Notes: generated from the letters alone by a model not told the origin. Positions 31,640 to 44,355 are shown, counted from the first letter of the stretch. The stretch is 64,000 bases of DNA from Calvatia gigantea (GCA_025093985.1 JACAAK010000004.1:4304175-4368174), one strand, 5' to 3'. Translations and numbers: made by a program.

Positions 31640-32322
31640 GTTGGATTGATTCGCTCTTAGGTGTGTTCTGAACTTAAAGCGACGCTCATGGACTCATTGC
31701 TTGAACAGGAGAAACGTGGAACGTCCTCAAAATCTGTCTTCAGCTGCAGCAGGCTCGGGAATGGTTCCCAAACGGTCTCGTCGACAAACGTGTTCTACAG
31801 ACTCAAAAATGGAATTTCTTGCTCTTCGACATGCCTACCCACCTTGTCGCTGACGTACGAACCCAAGAATCTATCATTAACCGCATCGCCGCCCTCCTCA
31901 TTTCCACAACATCTGCCATTCCACCCAGCGCTCTCGACATGGAGGCCGTCCAATATCGTATGATATGCCGATTTGTCTCGCATGCAAAGCGTACACGGCC
32001 GGCGTGCTGGATAACGGCTTTAGGAGATTGGATTGCGAAGCACGCGAGGCTGCTTTTCAACAGTGCGACAAAATCTCGCCAATATCAACCACTCCTTCAT
32101 CCCCCAACCTTCAACCTTCAAATTACCAGTGTATTTTCCCTCACTCCATTTTGTGATCCGCACACATTCCTGACCCGCAAACGTAAAATAGTGCCACTAC
32201 GACGAGACCTCCTCAACGCCATCAACAAACTCGCTAACGGTCGCTCTGGCAAGGCTCACTACCTCCTTCGGCGTGCACCTGCGGTTGAGGTGATGAACCT
32301 CCTACGATATTGGGGGTGTTAA
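31640..32322 (+). pseudogene. Unrecognised gene fragment, copy A
   Basis: A coherent frame runs QQAREWFPNGLVDKRVLQ, KWNFLLFDMPTHLVADVRTQ, then AALLISTTSAIPPSALDMEA and a basic C-terminal part ending TAA at 32320-32322. The region before it (31440-31640) seems coding but is broken (AYDPWDLLPDASDEAMMSGK). No family recognised. Its composition is unlike the low-complexity ORFs around it. Confidence 0.4.
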
Positions 32323-32342
32323 TCTGACCTTCACTTTCAGGC

Positions 32343-32662
32343 ATGAGCTCTCAGAGGGTATCTTCGACCTTGAGATCTTACTTATCCAACGTTATTCAAC
32401 AAAACCCCAAATACGCAGCCGTAGCCCCAATATGTCGCTCCCTCCTTCACTACCATTTGCCACCCAGAAGGACCCTTATGTTACAGGCAAGATCTTCGAG
32501 GTTAACACTGGTTTCGTTGCTCGGGTTCGATGGGAGAGGGGCCCTGATACCGTTTTCAAGACGGACACTACCTTTACCCCCACCGCCGTAAGGTTTCATT
32601 TGTTTAAGTGCAAGGTGTTAAAGCAAAATAGTGGGCATGCGGGCACTGTTGAAAAGGACTAG
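32343..32662 (+). other. Short ORF region of unknown function, copy A
   Basis: ORF 32432-32662 (KDPYVTGKIFEVNTGFVARV) overlaps another at 32343-32591; neither resembles a family I know. It may be a last exon of the upstream fragment, since TTTCAG precedes GCATGAGC at 32340. Confidence 0.3.
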
Positions 32663-34119
32663 CTTTTGCGAGTGTGCGACAGAGCGCGCTTGTCCCACGA
32701 GGAGAACATCCTGGGAGCCATGTATTGCTATATCCACGGGCACAGGTGAGCGCCGTGTATCCAGGGAGTCGACAGACACACCCGCACTCACAAATAGCTT
32801 TGTAGGTGTCACCGGTGGTGGAAGGGACGATGTCAGTCTTCATGTCATCCGATTTTGATTGGAAGGGCTGGGAATTAGATTTTGGGGGAAGGGTTTGTTA
32901 TTGGTCGTCGCCCCCGGTGCTGCTACTCCTCACCTCAGTCTCAACTCCCCGATATTTGGACGCCCTACCTGACTAAACCCTGGTGAGTTCTTTCCCGTGT
33001 TTGGTAGAGTGTTTATAATCGCGATATCTTCAGATACATCTGCGGTCCGCAAAGACTAGGACAGGCAATGGATCCTAGATTGTTTTGCCCTGCGCTTGGA
33101 TCAGCAGGGTGATGAAAAGAGGGCGAGGGCAATGGACGACTTTGGAGAAGGCCCCTTGGTGATGTTCAGAAAGTCGGATTCCAGAATCTGTAAGTCATTA
33201 TTTTGTCTGTATGTAGGTTGATGATCCATTACTGTTAGTTGAACGCTCTATATAACACTCCATGGTAAATCACCCTCGAAGCCTTGTGCCAATGATTTCA
33301 GCGACTAGCCATGTAAGGACCTGCGGTGTGGAGAAGGAGTGATCGCGACTACAAGAATGTTCAACTTCAAAACTCCAGATCTTTGGTGGGATTTCCCTTG
33401 TTCTCAAGAAGTTCATCGCTCCCCAGCCCGCTGTGCAATAAGGACAATCTGGATGCGCCGAGTGGGTTATTCAATTCTTTCGGACTGTAGCATCATACTA
33501 CCCGCACTCCCTTGTACCCACACTCCCTTGAATCCACGCTCGTTCCACTGTTAACTCACTCATTTGTACTGGTACAATCACACTATAGTCACTCATTAGA
33601 AAATCACGCTCATTTGTACTACCAATATTAACCATTTGTCGCACTTATGATGAAGTTGGCAGGGCAATGTTGTCCCCGAAGCATGAGAACAAGGTCCACG
33701 CGTCAAAAATTTTCGTCTTTTTTTTTTCAACAACCAACAACTCCAAGCCAGTACTGCTCTCACTCGCTAGAAGTTCCCCACCACTGCGCAACAACGGCCA
33801 AGAACTGAGAGTGGGGTCCGCCGGCCATCTCGTTGTCGAAGGCAAGTCCTGGATCAAACCAAGAAGTGCTTCGCTCGCGGAGGGAAGCTTTTGGAAACCA
33901 CTCCAGTGGCAGGTGAGTGTGGGCGGGTTGAGAAGTTCGAACAAGGCACCGGCCCAGAAAAAAAAAAAGGCCAGGTTGTCACGGTCACGGTCACAGTGTT
34001 TGCCCCACTTTGCGCGCAAGCAGCTTGGGCAGCAAGTTATCGATCCCGAAATGCCCGATATGGCATCGCTGGTCTTTTCTGGCGGAGAGTAAGATTTAAA
34101 TAAGAGCGTATGAGCCTTC
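32663..34119. other. No gene confirmed
   Basis: Two opposed ORFs of 141 and 179 codons (33667-34092 plus, 33645-34184 minus) cover the same DNA and neither has a recognisable domain. The first codons of the minus one overlap MCD4 3' sequence. A short ACTCCCTTG-rich run is near 33500. The rest shows nothing. Confidence 0.4.
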
Positions 34120-35625
34120 TTCAACTCTGCCAAGGGGCGATTTAGAACAAACTTCAAAGGATAGAAAGAGCTTCGGCGGACCATGTTTGACTCGGTACTG
34201 TTCCACGATCATCCTTACATTCACCAAAGCTGCCTCAGCCAACGGTTGTTTTCCCGGTTTCTGCTCTAGATATCCCGGGCGATCAGGATCGACATCGGGT
34301 AACACCCCAACCGAATTGACGGGCCAGGGGGCACCAATGGGTGCCGACATAAGCGCCATGATATCAGCCTGCTCAACATCTCGTCTGTAGAGGTGGTTGA
34401 GGTTCTATGGCCGAGAGTAGGAGTCGTGAGAGGAAGGAGTTGTGTCTGGGAGAGGCTCGCGAATCCCCTTGCCCCATGCGATGAGAGGTGCTAGGGTACA
34501 ATCAGGATCTATCAGAAATCATGGAGATGGGGAAGATATGGTAATGACAACGATTGAAATGCTCACGTACGTCTCCGTGGTTCCCAATCACCGACATTCC
34601 ATGGTCAGCGGTGAATACGAAACTAGTCTCATCATCTTTATAAAATTCCTTCATGGGTTTTTCAGTACGTTTGACGATAGAGTCCCCAACTTGGATGTTC
34701 TTCATATATTCCGGAGAGTGGGGTCGGTAGGAATGTCCCGTAGTATCTAGGCCTAACATGTGTAGGAAGGACACGACTTTATCTGCCCGCATTTTGGCGT
34801 TCAGCGCAGGGTCGGCGGTTGTGTTGCGGAAGAGTGTCTCGACTTGGTTAAGAACCCATCTATCAAGGTCGACGGCATCTAGTGAACGAGTTGAACGAAA
34901 TTCTAGGTTAACAAGTAGAGGGTATACCTTTCGTAAAGTCCTCTTCTTCTGTACCATATGGCCACCCCAGAACTCTACCCGGCATGGCACTGCGCGCGAA
35001 CATAGTTAATATATCTGGCGAACCAAAGGAGAACGTCGTGCTTGACTAGTTGAATACAGAGTCAAAATCCACAGGATTAGTCTTCCATCCGTACTAGCCG
35101 TCAGAATCACAATACTGCTTCAAGTAATTTGTATACATACCTTAGTCACAACAGAAACATCTTCGGACATTCCACCAATAATAGCAACATGCCCTGGTCG
35201 ACTTTCTCTGGGCAATGAGGGGGCGAGATTCTGAATGCACCACGGGTTTCTGCTATAGATCTCAGATATGGTGCTATGATCTTCAGAGAGTCTTTGATCT
35301 TCGGAAACGGATTCTCATCGAACAAAAGGTCAGCTCGCAAGCCGTCACCTAAACAATTAAACCGATCAGAGCTTGTCCCCGGGTTTGAAGTTATCTGGAG
35401 ACGTACCAATGACCAGGACCAACCTCTTTTCCTTGCCCTGCTTCATTTGAAACCTCTTCATCCCATGAACGACCAGACTCGTGAAGTAGCAGTCGAAGAC
35501 TGAGCCAACGAAGACGAGGTGGGGGGAGACTGGTGAGCAGCAGCTTTCTGACGCTATACATTGACTTGACCACACCATGGCATGCAACTGGTGACATGGA
35601 TTCCGTTCCACGTACTGCGCTTTGT
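34120..35625 (-). pseudogene. MCD4: GPI ethanolamine phosphate transferase 1-like, N-terminal part, copy A
   Basis: MCD4/PIG-N adds ethanolamine phosphate to the first mannose of GPI anchors in the ER. Right to left: HLVFVGSVFDCYFTS signal-anchor region (35530), RLVLVIG and GDGLRADLLFDENPFPKI (35420-35290), RSIAETRGAF, then SRPGHVAIIGGMSEDVS in a shifted frame (35200-35150). After an intron: HMLGLDTTGHSYRPHSPEY, DDETSFVFTADHGMSVIG (34700-34560, metal-binding DHG) and APWPVNSVGVLPDVDP (34330). The position expected for the nucleophilic Thr (family VPTESRPGH) reads LPRESRPGH. All transmembrane segments after residue 450 or so are absent, and frames shift several times. Divergent from the histone deacetylase. 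Confidence 0.85.
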
Positions 35626-35762
35626 TGTCAGGGGGTAGAGATTATAAGCCTGGGAGACACGACCATCATCTGGGCGGTGATGACGGAACGGACAAACGAA
35701 GTTGAATCATGTGAGTAATTGTCATTACCCGATCCAAGTTGGCTTATTCTGCTCAGCACACA

Positions 35763-37564
35763 ATGTCGAAGCCAAAAGTTGCGTACTACTATGACCGTAT
35801 GTATTCACTTCTACTCACCTTTGGTTGTTATATTGACGATAATCAACCATTAGCGGTTGTTGGCTCATACACCTATGGCCTTGGGCATCTTATGAAACCT
35901 CACCGGATGCGGGTCGCCCATGACCTCGTCACCGCCTACCACATGCTACCCAAGATGCATGTCCTTGTGAGTTTCTCCATTACCCTGGTATACTGCAAGG
36001 TTAACAGGACATGGGACTGCTCCAGCGCCCCAAGCGCGCCAGCCCTAAAACCATGACAGCTTTCCACACCGACGAATATGTCCACTTCCTCACCCGCATC
36101 GCCCCTGAAACCGCCGAAGAACTAACATACCACGGAACGAGATGTCGGTATTCATGTCTCCGATTCTCGCACTTCCGAAGAACTTACGATGTCTTGAAGT
36201 TCTTGTAGGAGACGATAACCCAGCATTCGAGGGATTATCCGAGTTTTGTTCATTATCAGCTGGAGGTTCAATATGTACGTGCCCATGTCGCCTTTCAAGA
36301 ATCTACCTAACAAAGTCTAATTCCAGGCGCTGCTCGGTGAATAGCTTTAGGCGCGGCTGACATCGCCATAAACTGGGCCGGTGGTCTCCAACATGCCAAA
36401 AAAACGTGAAGCATCAGGCTTCTGTTACATCAACGACATTGGCCTCGGCATCCCCAAACTCCTTCGCTCTTACCTTCGTGTTCTCTACACTGATATCGAC
36501 TACCACCACGGCGATGGTGTCGAAGAAGCCTTTTACACCACCGACAGAGTCATGACGTGTAGTTTTCACAAATTTGGTGAGTACTTCCCGGGTACTGGGA
36601 TGCAGGAGGATAAAGGGAGAAAGAAGGGGAGGGGATATGCGGTAAATGTACCATTGAAGGATGGAATTACGGATGAATCATTCAAGGGTATTTTCGAGCC
36701 CGTAAGTCCGTCATGACCCTCTTCGTATCACAAGGTACACATCCAATGGGATCACAGGTTATTGCGAAGATCCTCGATGTATTTCAACCCTCAGCAGTAG
36801 TACTCCAATGCGGTGCCGACTCACTGGCGGGAGACAAACGGGCTGCTTCAACATAACTATGAACGGACACGCACACTGTGTACAATTCCTCCGGAAACAG
36901 AACATACCGCTCATTCTACTAGGTGGAGGAGGATATACCGCGAAGAACGTTGTGAGGACATGGACCTACGAGACGGCATGTGCGCTCGGAATCGAAAACG
37001 AGATCGACCCTAACCTACCCTGGAACGAATACTCCGAATGGTTTGTGCCAAGATACCGATTAGAAGTGGTGGCGAACAACATGGATGATCTGAATGTTAA
37101 GGACGGTTCCCTTGACTGCGTGTGGTGAGCAGCACCGTTGTTATCAATGACCTTAATGAAACTGACTTGGGTGCCTTGAACTCAGAGTTACAGCCCTTGA
37201 ACAACCCCAAGTGCTCGTACACGCACCCTCAGTCCAAATGCATGTCGTGCCAAAAGAAAGCTTGGGCCAACACCCCGGGTTTATTAAAGACGAAGAAGGG
37301 TGGGACGAGCTTGACGAACCGCTAGCACGTAAGTCTTCCTGCTTCTCCTTACCCACCCAAATCCCTCTCACAAAAGAACCAGAGCATGCACGATATAACC
37401 CCTGCTCCCTTCTACCCTTACCATGCAACACGGGAACAAAGAAAATGCCCTGCCTGAAACTACCAACCCTATTTAAGTCCATATTACCCGCTTAAATATG
37501 TGCCTAATGCCCTAACAGGTCGAAGCGTCATAAACTTAATCTAGACGATGTGGGCAATCTGTAA
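35763..37564 (+). pseudogene. Class I histone deacetylase (RPD3-like), copy A
   Basis: Exon 1 MSKPKVAYYYD, intron (GTATGT...CATTAG), then GSYTYGLGHLMKPHRMRV, intron (GTGAGT...TAACAG), then [97 protein letters not shown] and GGGGYTAKNVVRTWTYETA. The family deacetylates histone tails with a zinc-bound active site. Breaks: TGA at 36338-36340, an A7 run at 36398-36404 shifting the frame, and Gln at 36389-36391 where the first of the two catalytic His is expected. The same breaks occur in copy B. A short last exon ending TAA 37562-37564 is tentative. Confidence 0.85.
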
Positions 37565-37709
37565 TTGCTTGACTATCGCTTTTTCATAGAGTTTCGCGAG
37601 ACCATATGCCGCAGGTGCTCCTTTGTCAACGACTATCCCTCAGCGGTTCCACTTCGATTCACCAAAGCTGCAAGATTCTCATCGTATCCGTCGTTACCAT
37701 TGTTCAACT

Positions 37710-39609
37710 ATGCCTCCAGCGCACCCCTACACTGTGCAGCAGCCACATCCTGCCCTGTATCTCCACCCGCTGAATGACTCCTCTGTCCCAAAATATATCT
37801 CCGTCGTTGGTGGTTAGCGTGTTAAAATCAAACGGCAGACAAACCCCAAACTGCCTCGGGCAGGAGGAGCGGCTTTTTCGACTCCAAAATACTCAGCAGA
37901 CAGTGCGCGGAGATCTGGGAGGATGGTAGCAAGGTTCCTTCCCCAAGCTGGTCATTTGAGCCGTTTGTGCTTACCAGTTTGAGCAATTTGCATCAGGACG
38001 TCAAGAGCTCCAATGGCACCTTATCAACGGCGAGCGACTCAGCGCAGAAGACGTCGAGTCTGCGCCTTACGAACTAAAAAGCGACGACATCGTGGTGTGT
38101 TCAAACTGCACACAGTTCCCCCGCCTCACCCTCTTAATTTTTTTACTCAGGAATTCAGTATCGACGTCGTCGGCAAGGACAGCAAGACCGTTATCCACCA
38201 CCAGCAACAAGACGCCCAGCACTCACTTATGGGTGCTGGCCAGCCTAGGGGACCTAATGGGATCTGCTGGCAGTTCAACTTCGGTAGTGGTGGGCCTTGG
38301 CAACGGCGGCCGGGATGTAATGTCCCCGGGGGGCTGGGTTTGGCTGGGATGGGCGGGATGGGCGGCAGTATATGCGCCTGCCTGGGAAGTCCGGCCTCAC
38401 GTTTGAATACACCCGCAACTGCCCTCAGGGTGAACTCCAAAAGAGCCGCGGGACTGGCTCAGAACTCCATTCCTTCTCTGGATCCATGAGCGATATGCAC
38501 CAAGTCCTTGGTGGTAATAATGTACGCTTTTTTTTTTTTTTAATATAAAATTTAGTTTTACGTTATACCGGTTTTGACTGATCAACTACTTTCTATAGCC
38601 CGCGAATATCCCCCTACCCTCATTCATTGCCACCTGTACGACCTCTACGACAGTCTTCACCAACTCAAGCACAAGAATCGAACCCGGCGCCGTCGAGCAT
38701 ATCACCACCACCACCCTCGGATCAGCCCCCGCGTGAACAACTGCTACCACCACCACCAACCTCTTCACAGCCCGAGGAACAACCTGCGGCGGCACCCTCA
38801 CCTCCCACCACTACCTCCACCGCTGTCATCTCCCAACTCCAATCCCAACTCCTCGATACCCAGACTTCCCTCGCTGAATACGCTAACAAGGTCTGTGCGC
38901 TCGAGGTCATCGTGGATCAAGGGTGCATTCGAAAAGAGCTCCCACATCTACGACTTCATGGAAAGTCGTCAACGGGAGCTCGTTACGGAATCTATGGAGG
39001 CGGAACATGACAGGAGTGGTGATCATCATTGTCACCACCACCTCCGCGACCACCATGACCAAACGGATGATGGTGGGTTGTTGGAACCCACGGGAGGGTT
39101 CGACCATGACAACGACGATGATATCCAACATATCCGGATGCTGGATGAGGTTGACGGTGTGGATGAGGATGACACGAGGAGTATCTTCCTCATGAACTTA
39201 AGCCTGTTGATGAGGAGGATGAGGAGGATGTTGCGGCTGTTGATTGTGCGGAGCACGAACACAAGTACGATCTCGAGCGAGAATCTGAAGAGCACGAAGA
39301 ACGCGGGGATGAAATCGAGTATGGGGAGGAGGAGGACGGCATCGATGGTAGTCGTGCAGATCCTATAGATCTTGAACGTGAACACGAAGATGGGTCGGAC
39401 CGACAACGCGATCGGCATCGGAACGCGAGCGGCAGCTTGGGCAAGAGGCTGCACTACTGAAACGGGAGGACCTCGATGTTGGTCGACCGCGCACGCCGGA
39501 GCCTTCCTCTAGTCTCCGAGACGAATCACCGACAAAACCGAATGTCAGTATCGCTACTGCTGTTGCCACCAACTCTCCACGCACGAGGTCTGGTACCCTT
39601 TTGGGCTAG
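37710..39609 (+). pseudogene. FHA-domain coiled-coil protein, copy A
   Basis: MPPAHPYTVQQPHPALYLHP and NDSSVPKYISVVGG start the FHA domain; then a shifted frame with FDSKILS, QDVKSSNGT and INGERLSAEDVESAPYELKS, intron (near 38092-38150), and IDVVGKDSKTVIHH. The phosphothreonine-binding signature SSNGT..INGE is split by a 1-bp loss near 38022. Downstream are a Gly-rich part, a Pro-rich part (38630-38800), a heptad region (ISQLQSQLLDTQTSLAEYAN) and a very acidic stretch (VDEEDEEDVAAVD). FHA plus coiled coil resembles the SLMAP/Far9 subunit of STRIPAK, an inference from layout only. Ends at TAG 39607-39609; frames change at least four times. Confidence 0.75.
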
Positions 39610-39885
39610 CCCCAGCCGACCACCACCTCCGCTCCTGCTCACGCATGTCACGCAATCTCCACTCACGACCAAAATTTCACACAACTCGGCCACGACATTC
39701 CGGTAACCCCTTTTCAGCAAAACACCTAGCTTTACTGCTAAACAATCCATCCCTGCCGCTGCCCGTGCCCTGCCCCCCATAGAATCTAACAATGGATGCG
39801 TCCGTGCGCATAAATGGCTCAATCAACGGCGATACCATTGAGCCGCTAACGTCCGGAGAGGTGATATGTGCCGCCCCAGCAAGCG

Positions 39886-42529
39886 ATGGGCGACTACGAA
39901 AATCCATTCAACACTCGTCCCCAGCGAATGGACGCTGAGGAGCTCGGCTACTCTCCGTCTCTTCAACACCACCTGGAGAAGTCTCGGTTGCTTGGCTCAC
40001 CATCCTCCCCATCCTTCATGCCGGACCCTCAACCCCTCACCACCTCACAGCACCAGACACGAGCTGCGACCCGCTCCGTATCCTCCGCATCATCATCTTT
40101 CGTCTCCTCTCCCCTTAACCCATCCTCTTTTCATGTCTCCAATCCTTTCACTTGCTCCCTCTCTTCATGGCCGGTGTCCCGCTCCTCCAACCAACCACCT
40201 CTCCAAGTTCATGGCCTACGACGACCCAGCTCACAAATACATTCCTTCCGCCCCACTAGACCGGTCCATCCGTCCCTGCAGGCCTTGGGAATAGAGGATC
40301 TATGGTCCTTTATCGGCTTGCAGACGATCGAGACCGCCCATTTTCGGCCCTCCTCACCTCTCACTCTCCCAATGGCAGCGACCGCGACAGCTTGCTCGTC
40401 CCACCCAAGTTCCCTTCAAACCGCGATTCTCTCATCTCCGATTCAGGCGATTCTCTCATTTCCTTTTTGACAGACTCCAAATACCCCTCTGGTTTTGTGG
40501 GCTCGGAACATGGATGGGGTCATTGCCTATCCTTACGACCTCGCACAAGATGAAATGAGCGCCCCCGATGATGAGGATCTCCTCCACGATCCCTCAACAA
40601 AAGGCGGATTCCGCGGAGATGATGGCGCGTTTCTGGGGAGAGGCATCCTCAACGTCAGCGTCCTGATCTTCCTCATCCTCGCCCTCCTCTCCTTACTCTC
40701 TTTATCTTCTACCCCGTCATGACATTCTACCAGACACAAGCATGTAATGCACGTATCGAAGGAAATGTCCGCGTCAACAACACCGGTGAGCGTTTTCGTT
40801 TCATAATCATTTCATAATAATACTATAGGGCGACATTTTCGCTAACTATGTGTGTCAGGCCAAGCACCTGCGCTTTTTCAGATGCCAGAACTTATAGACT
40901 CTGACACTCCCGAAGGAGCACGTAGCCGCACCGGATTCGATGGAAACGATTACGAACTCGTATTTTCAGACGAGTTCAACAAAGATGGGAGGACTTTTTT
41001 CCCCGGTGATGATCCATATTGGGAAGCTGTCGACGTTTGGTACGGTGCAACCGGCGACATCGAATGGTATGATCCGGGCCAAGTCACCACGCGCGACGGT
41101 GCTCTCGTCATCACCATGGATTCTACCAGCACTCTAGAAGCTGGGAAAACACCTGGTATGTGTTTCGGTTAGTTTTCTATAACCTTCTTTTTCTCACCCC
41201 GGCTAGGTTCCACCGCCCCGTTCACTGCTGCTGATAACCATGGCCTCGAGTATCGAAGCGGCATGCTGCAGTCTTGGAACAAGTTTTGTTTCACCAGAGG
41301 TTATATCGAAGTTGCCGTAGTATTCCCGGGCCCGGACGAAAATACACAGGGCTATGTATGTGTTCCCCAATCACTTGATTCCGCGGCCATTTCTCACGAC
41401 CCATTCTTAGTGGCCCGGCGCTTGGACGATGGGGAACCTTGCAAGACCTGGATACCCCGCTACTACCGACGGCTTGTGGCCGTACACCTATGACTCCTGC
41501 GACATCGGCACGTTTCCCAATCAGACCAATCGCGATAAACTCGGTCCTCCTGCTGCCATCCATTCGGACGCTTCCCGCTCAAAATACAACTTTGAGCTCA
41601 GCTGGTTACCTGGTCAGCGATTATCGTACGTGTTCACCTAGTCGTTTTCCCCTATGTTGTTCTCATTTTTTGTCCTTCCCAGTGCTTGCTCGTGCCCCAA
41701 CTCTGACCACCCCGGTCCCGTCTACAACAAGGGACGCGGTGCCCCTGAAATCGACATCTTCGAGGCTGAGAAAGACAAGGACAACGATATTGGACAAGTC
41801 GTGTCACAAAGTTGCCAATTCGCTCCTTTTAGTCATGACTACTTCTATGACAGCTCCACCGATACAAACCATAAAATTTTTGACACAACACGCACAAGGG
41901 CTAATTCATATCACGGTAGCGCTGTCCAGCAGAGCGTCTCAAGCCTTACCCGCGTCCCCAGCGATATGTTCCAGGGCCTAGGCAAGAACTTCAAGGTCTT
42001 CGGTTTCGAGTACTGGTCTGACCCCAACGATCCTAAATCCGGCTACGTCGAATGGGTTGTCGATGGCACTCCTTCTCACCGCCTCGGCGCTGGCGCTGTT
42101 GGTCCGGATCCTCTCGAGCAGGGCGGTTCTGGTGTCGGTCAGCGGATAATTCCCGCCGAGCCCATGTCGATCGTTCTTAATTTGGGTATCTCCCGTACGT
42201 TCCTTTGTTTAATTTTATATTGCGCGCCCCCTTTCTCACTCTTTCCACAGCAAACTGGCAAACAATCAACACCGCCTCAATGATGTTCCCTTCCGAGTTC
42301 CTCATCGACTACGTGTGGGTCTATCAGCGCAAAGATCAGGTGAATGTCGGTTGCAATCCGCCAGATTTCCCAACCGCCGATTATATCCAGAGCCATATCC
42401 AGGCATACATGGGTGCGTATCACCGCTCATAATTAATTTTATTTGAGTGCTGATGTCCGCTAAGATCGAAATATGACTACGTGGCAATGGCCGATACCGA
42501 AGAACCAGCTGTATGAGGGTAGTTGTTAG
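39886..42529 (+). pseudogene. KRE6/SKN1-type GH16 beta-glucan synthesis protein, copy A
   Basis: Members are type II membrane proteins needed for cell-wall beta-1,6-glucan. ATG 39886 (MGDYENPFNTRP) opens a Ser/Pro-rich cytosolic part; coding sense moves between frames near 40180, 40290 and 40490. A membrane span (LNVSVLIFLILALLSLL) is at about 40650-40700. The GH16 domain follows: ELVFSDEFNKDGRTF, YWEAVDVWYGATGDIEWYD, YRSGMLQSWNKFCFTRGYIE, then after introns [19 protein letters not shown] and the catalytic EIDIFEAE (41747-41770). It continues to FEYWSDPNDPKSGYVEW and PSEFLIDYVWVYQRKD. Introns at 40786-40858, 41157, 41350, 41630, 42195 and 42415 have normal borders. The catalytic part is intact; the N-terminal frameshifts make the gene doubtful. 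Confidence 0.85.
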
Positions 42530-42839
42530 CCCCTCCTTACTGCCTCCCGCCTTCGATGTCACGACTGCCCACGATCGGGTCAAAATATATATTTAGACTT
42601 TTAATTAGCCCGTTCCCTCGTTTTTCATGACGCTCTTTTTACCCTTCTCGTAGGCAATAGTCTTAATCGCTAGCTTCTGGCGGTTTTCGTAATTCGCTCA
42701 CTATATCACACACAAACGACGGACATTGAACAATTCCCTCTTTATACTTGCTTCCTTGTCTTTTTTCCCCAATTTCCGGGACTTTCCCTTATATGCCGCG
42801 AGGGCATTTTGGTGATACGTGCATGGGACTTGTTATTTT
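42530..42839. other. 3' flank of the GH16 gene, copy A
   Basis: 310 bp of T-rich non-coding sequence up to the right border of the duplication; presumably 3' UTR and terminator. No motif beyond short T runs. Confidence 0.5.
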
Positions 42840-43117
42840 CTGATAACTTTTTATAAGGCACTTGCACTTTTTTTTTGCCCGTTGTGCCCTTGGGACAACA
42901 AACTATCAATTACCGTGTGTTATATAGCATGTATCTATCGTTATTGCATGTTAAAAATGGGGCATTTGAAGTCTATCGAGGAATTCGGCCTCGCTGGCAG
43001 AAAGAACGTTGCTCGTTCATATGAAATGTAGTTCGAGAATCAGGTCAATCCTGAAATGCCTATTAATTCGGGTGTTGTGTGATGATCCAATTGCTCGACG
43101 GCTTCGTCCGGTTCTGT
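42840..43117. other. Unique spacer between the two duplication copies
   Basis: 278 bp found only here: T-rich at the left with a T9 run near 42870, then GAATTCGGCCTCGCTGGC. The ORF 42819-43031 is a chance reading. No target duplication or inverted repeat was seen at its edges. Confidence 0.6.
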
Positions 43118-43531
43118 GTTTGAGCAAATCTGTGATAGCAACATGAAGATTTTATCCCACTTGTATCGTACTCCGCTCGTGATGAAACCTATGGTAATCT
43201 TCATAAGCACATACATGCTTTCCTTGCAAACTCCCAATCTTCCCTTGATGGTTACTACATACGCCGACTTGTGAGCACTAAACCAGCTGAAGAACACACT
43301 GAAACCAATGTTCGTCGCCACCGAGATGTAAGCCCTGATACCCATGACAATTACGCACGTATTATCACAAGTCTTGTTGCCTTCGTCCACTGTCTTATGT
43401 CACATGAAGACAATCCTTATCATTTTTCCATTCTATCTGAAATCGATTCTGCCTGTCGGACCTTAGTTGGCCATCTCTCTCCACCTAGCCTTAGGGGTGA
43501 CAACATCAGAGCTCTAATATCCAATCAATAA
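43118..43531 (+). pseudogene. 3' end of the unrecognised C2H2-like gene, copy B
   Basis: Only the last part of the gene seen whole at 28140-29317 is present (from the codons before SNMKILSHLY). It is identical in sense to copy A up to TAA 43529-43531. Cut by the duplication border, it has no promoter or N-terminus of its own. Confidence 0.6.
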
Positions 43532-44355
43532 TCAACAACACTCCCCTACACTCTATAGGTACGATTCATATACCACCAGAATCTACTCGTCGAGGCGATT
43601 CCAGCCGTAAAAAAATCTCGCTGAACGGACAAGATCCGGATTTTCTACGGCCTATTCTTTTGTCACCACCAAAAAGCTGTGCCATTGCTAAATACGCTCT
43701 GTATTTACATACTCTTCAATAAAATATATGATTTATATACTGCTGGAATCTACTCGTCGAGGCGACTCCAACGGTACCAAAATCTCGTCGAACGGACGAG
43801 ATCCTGGTTTTCTATGACCCATTCTTTCGTCGTCCCCCAGGAGCCATTGCCATTCCGGAAATTGCCGGGATCTAATGGCACCTCCCAAAACGGTGAACCA
43901 CTGCCGCTGGCACCCCAGTGGCACGCCCCCTTGCCATTTCTCCCACCATTCCCCTCCCGATCTGGCCAGTGATCGAGGCCGATCATGTTTCCCAATCCAG
44001 CCAGTGATCGAATGGCTGGCTGGTGAGTCTCTCCCCCTGGCCACAACCATTGCCTGCCGTTTGCCTATCCCCTCCCATCCCCTTCTGTCCCCCTTCCCTC
44101 CATGTACGGCAGGAGCACTGCCGCAGGCTATGGCAGCATATACTCACCCGTAGGTTGAGAGAAAAGACCTTCGGTGAGTGTCAATTCTCGTATGGGTTCT
44201 AATTGAGTAATAGAACCCACCAACGTCGTGATCACGGGCATCGTGCACGAACGCGTGGCCTTTTTTCTTCAACCACAACGACGACAGGGAGGCGGGATGT
44301 TTTTTTACCTACCCGTGAGTAACATGCAAGTCCGTGAAAATTTTTACTGATGTAT
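43532..44355. other. Non-coding stretch with dispersed repeats, copy B
   Basis: Counterpart of 29318-30089, with two copies of the GAATCTACTCGTCGAGGCGA-type motif (43576 and 43745) instead of one. Confidence 0.4.

Larger units (their letters stand above)
28904..42839 (+). repeat. 14-kb direct duplication, copy A
   Basis: Starts at TTTGAGCAAATCTGTG and ends at TGTTATTTT. It is collinear with 43118-57108 at well over 99 percent identity. About 17 substitutions were noted, all transitions, plus a few indels: 54 bp absent here against copy B near 29530, short 1-2 bp changes near 29896, 29985 and 30425, 3 bp near 34650 and 1 bp in a poly-T run near 38540. Gene content: partial unrecognised gene, CxxC protein, MCD4, histone deacetylase, FHA protein, GH16 protein. 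Confidence 0.95.

Noticed and set aside
33645..34184. 179-codon minus ORF and 141-codon plus ORF on the same DNA
   Set aside because: They are opposed, contain homopolymer-derived runs of Phe or Lys and show no domain; the minus one only begins within MCD4 sequence.
38574..39368. 264-codon His/Asp-rich plus ORF (and 52843-53637)
   Set aside because: It crosses a splice acceptor and uses shifting frames of the FHA gene; the His-rich part is another frame of its Pro-rich and acidic segments.
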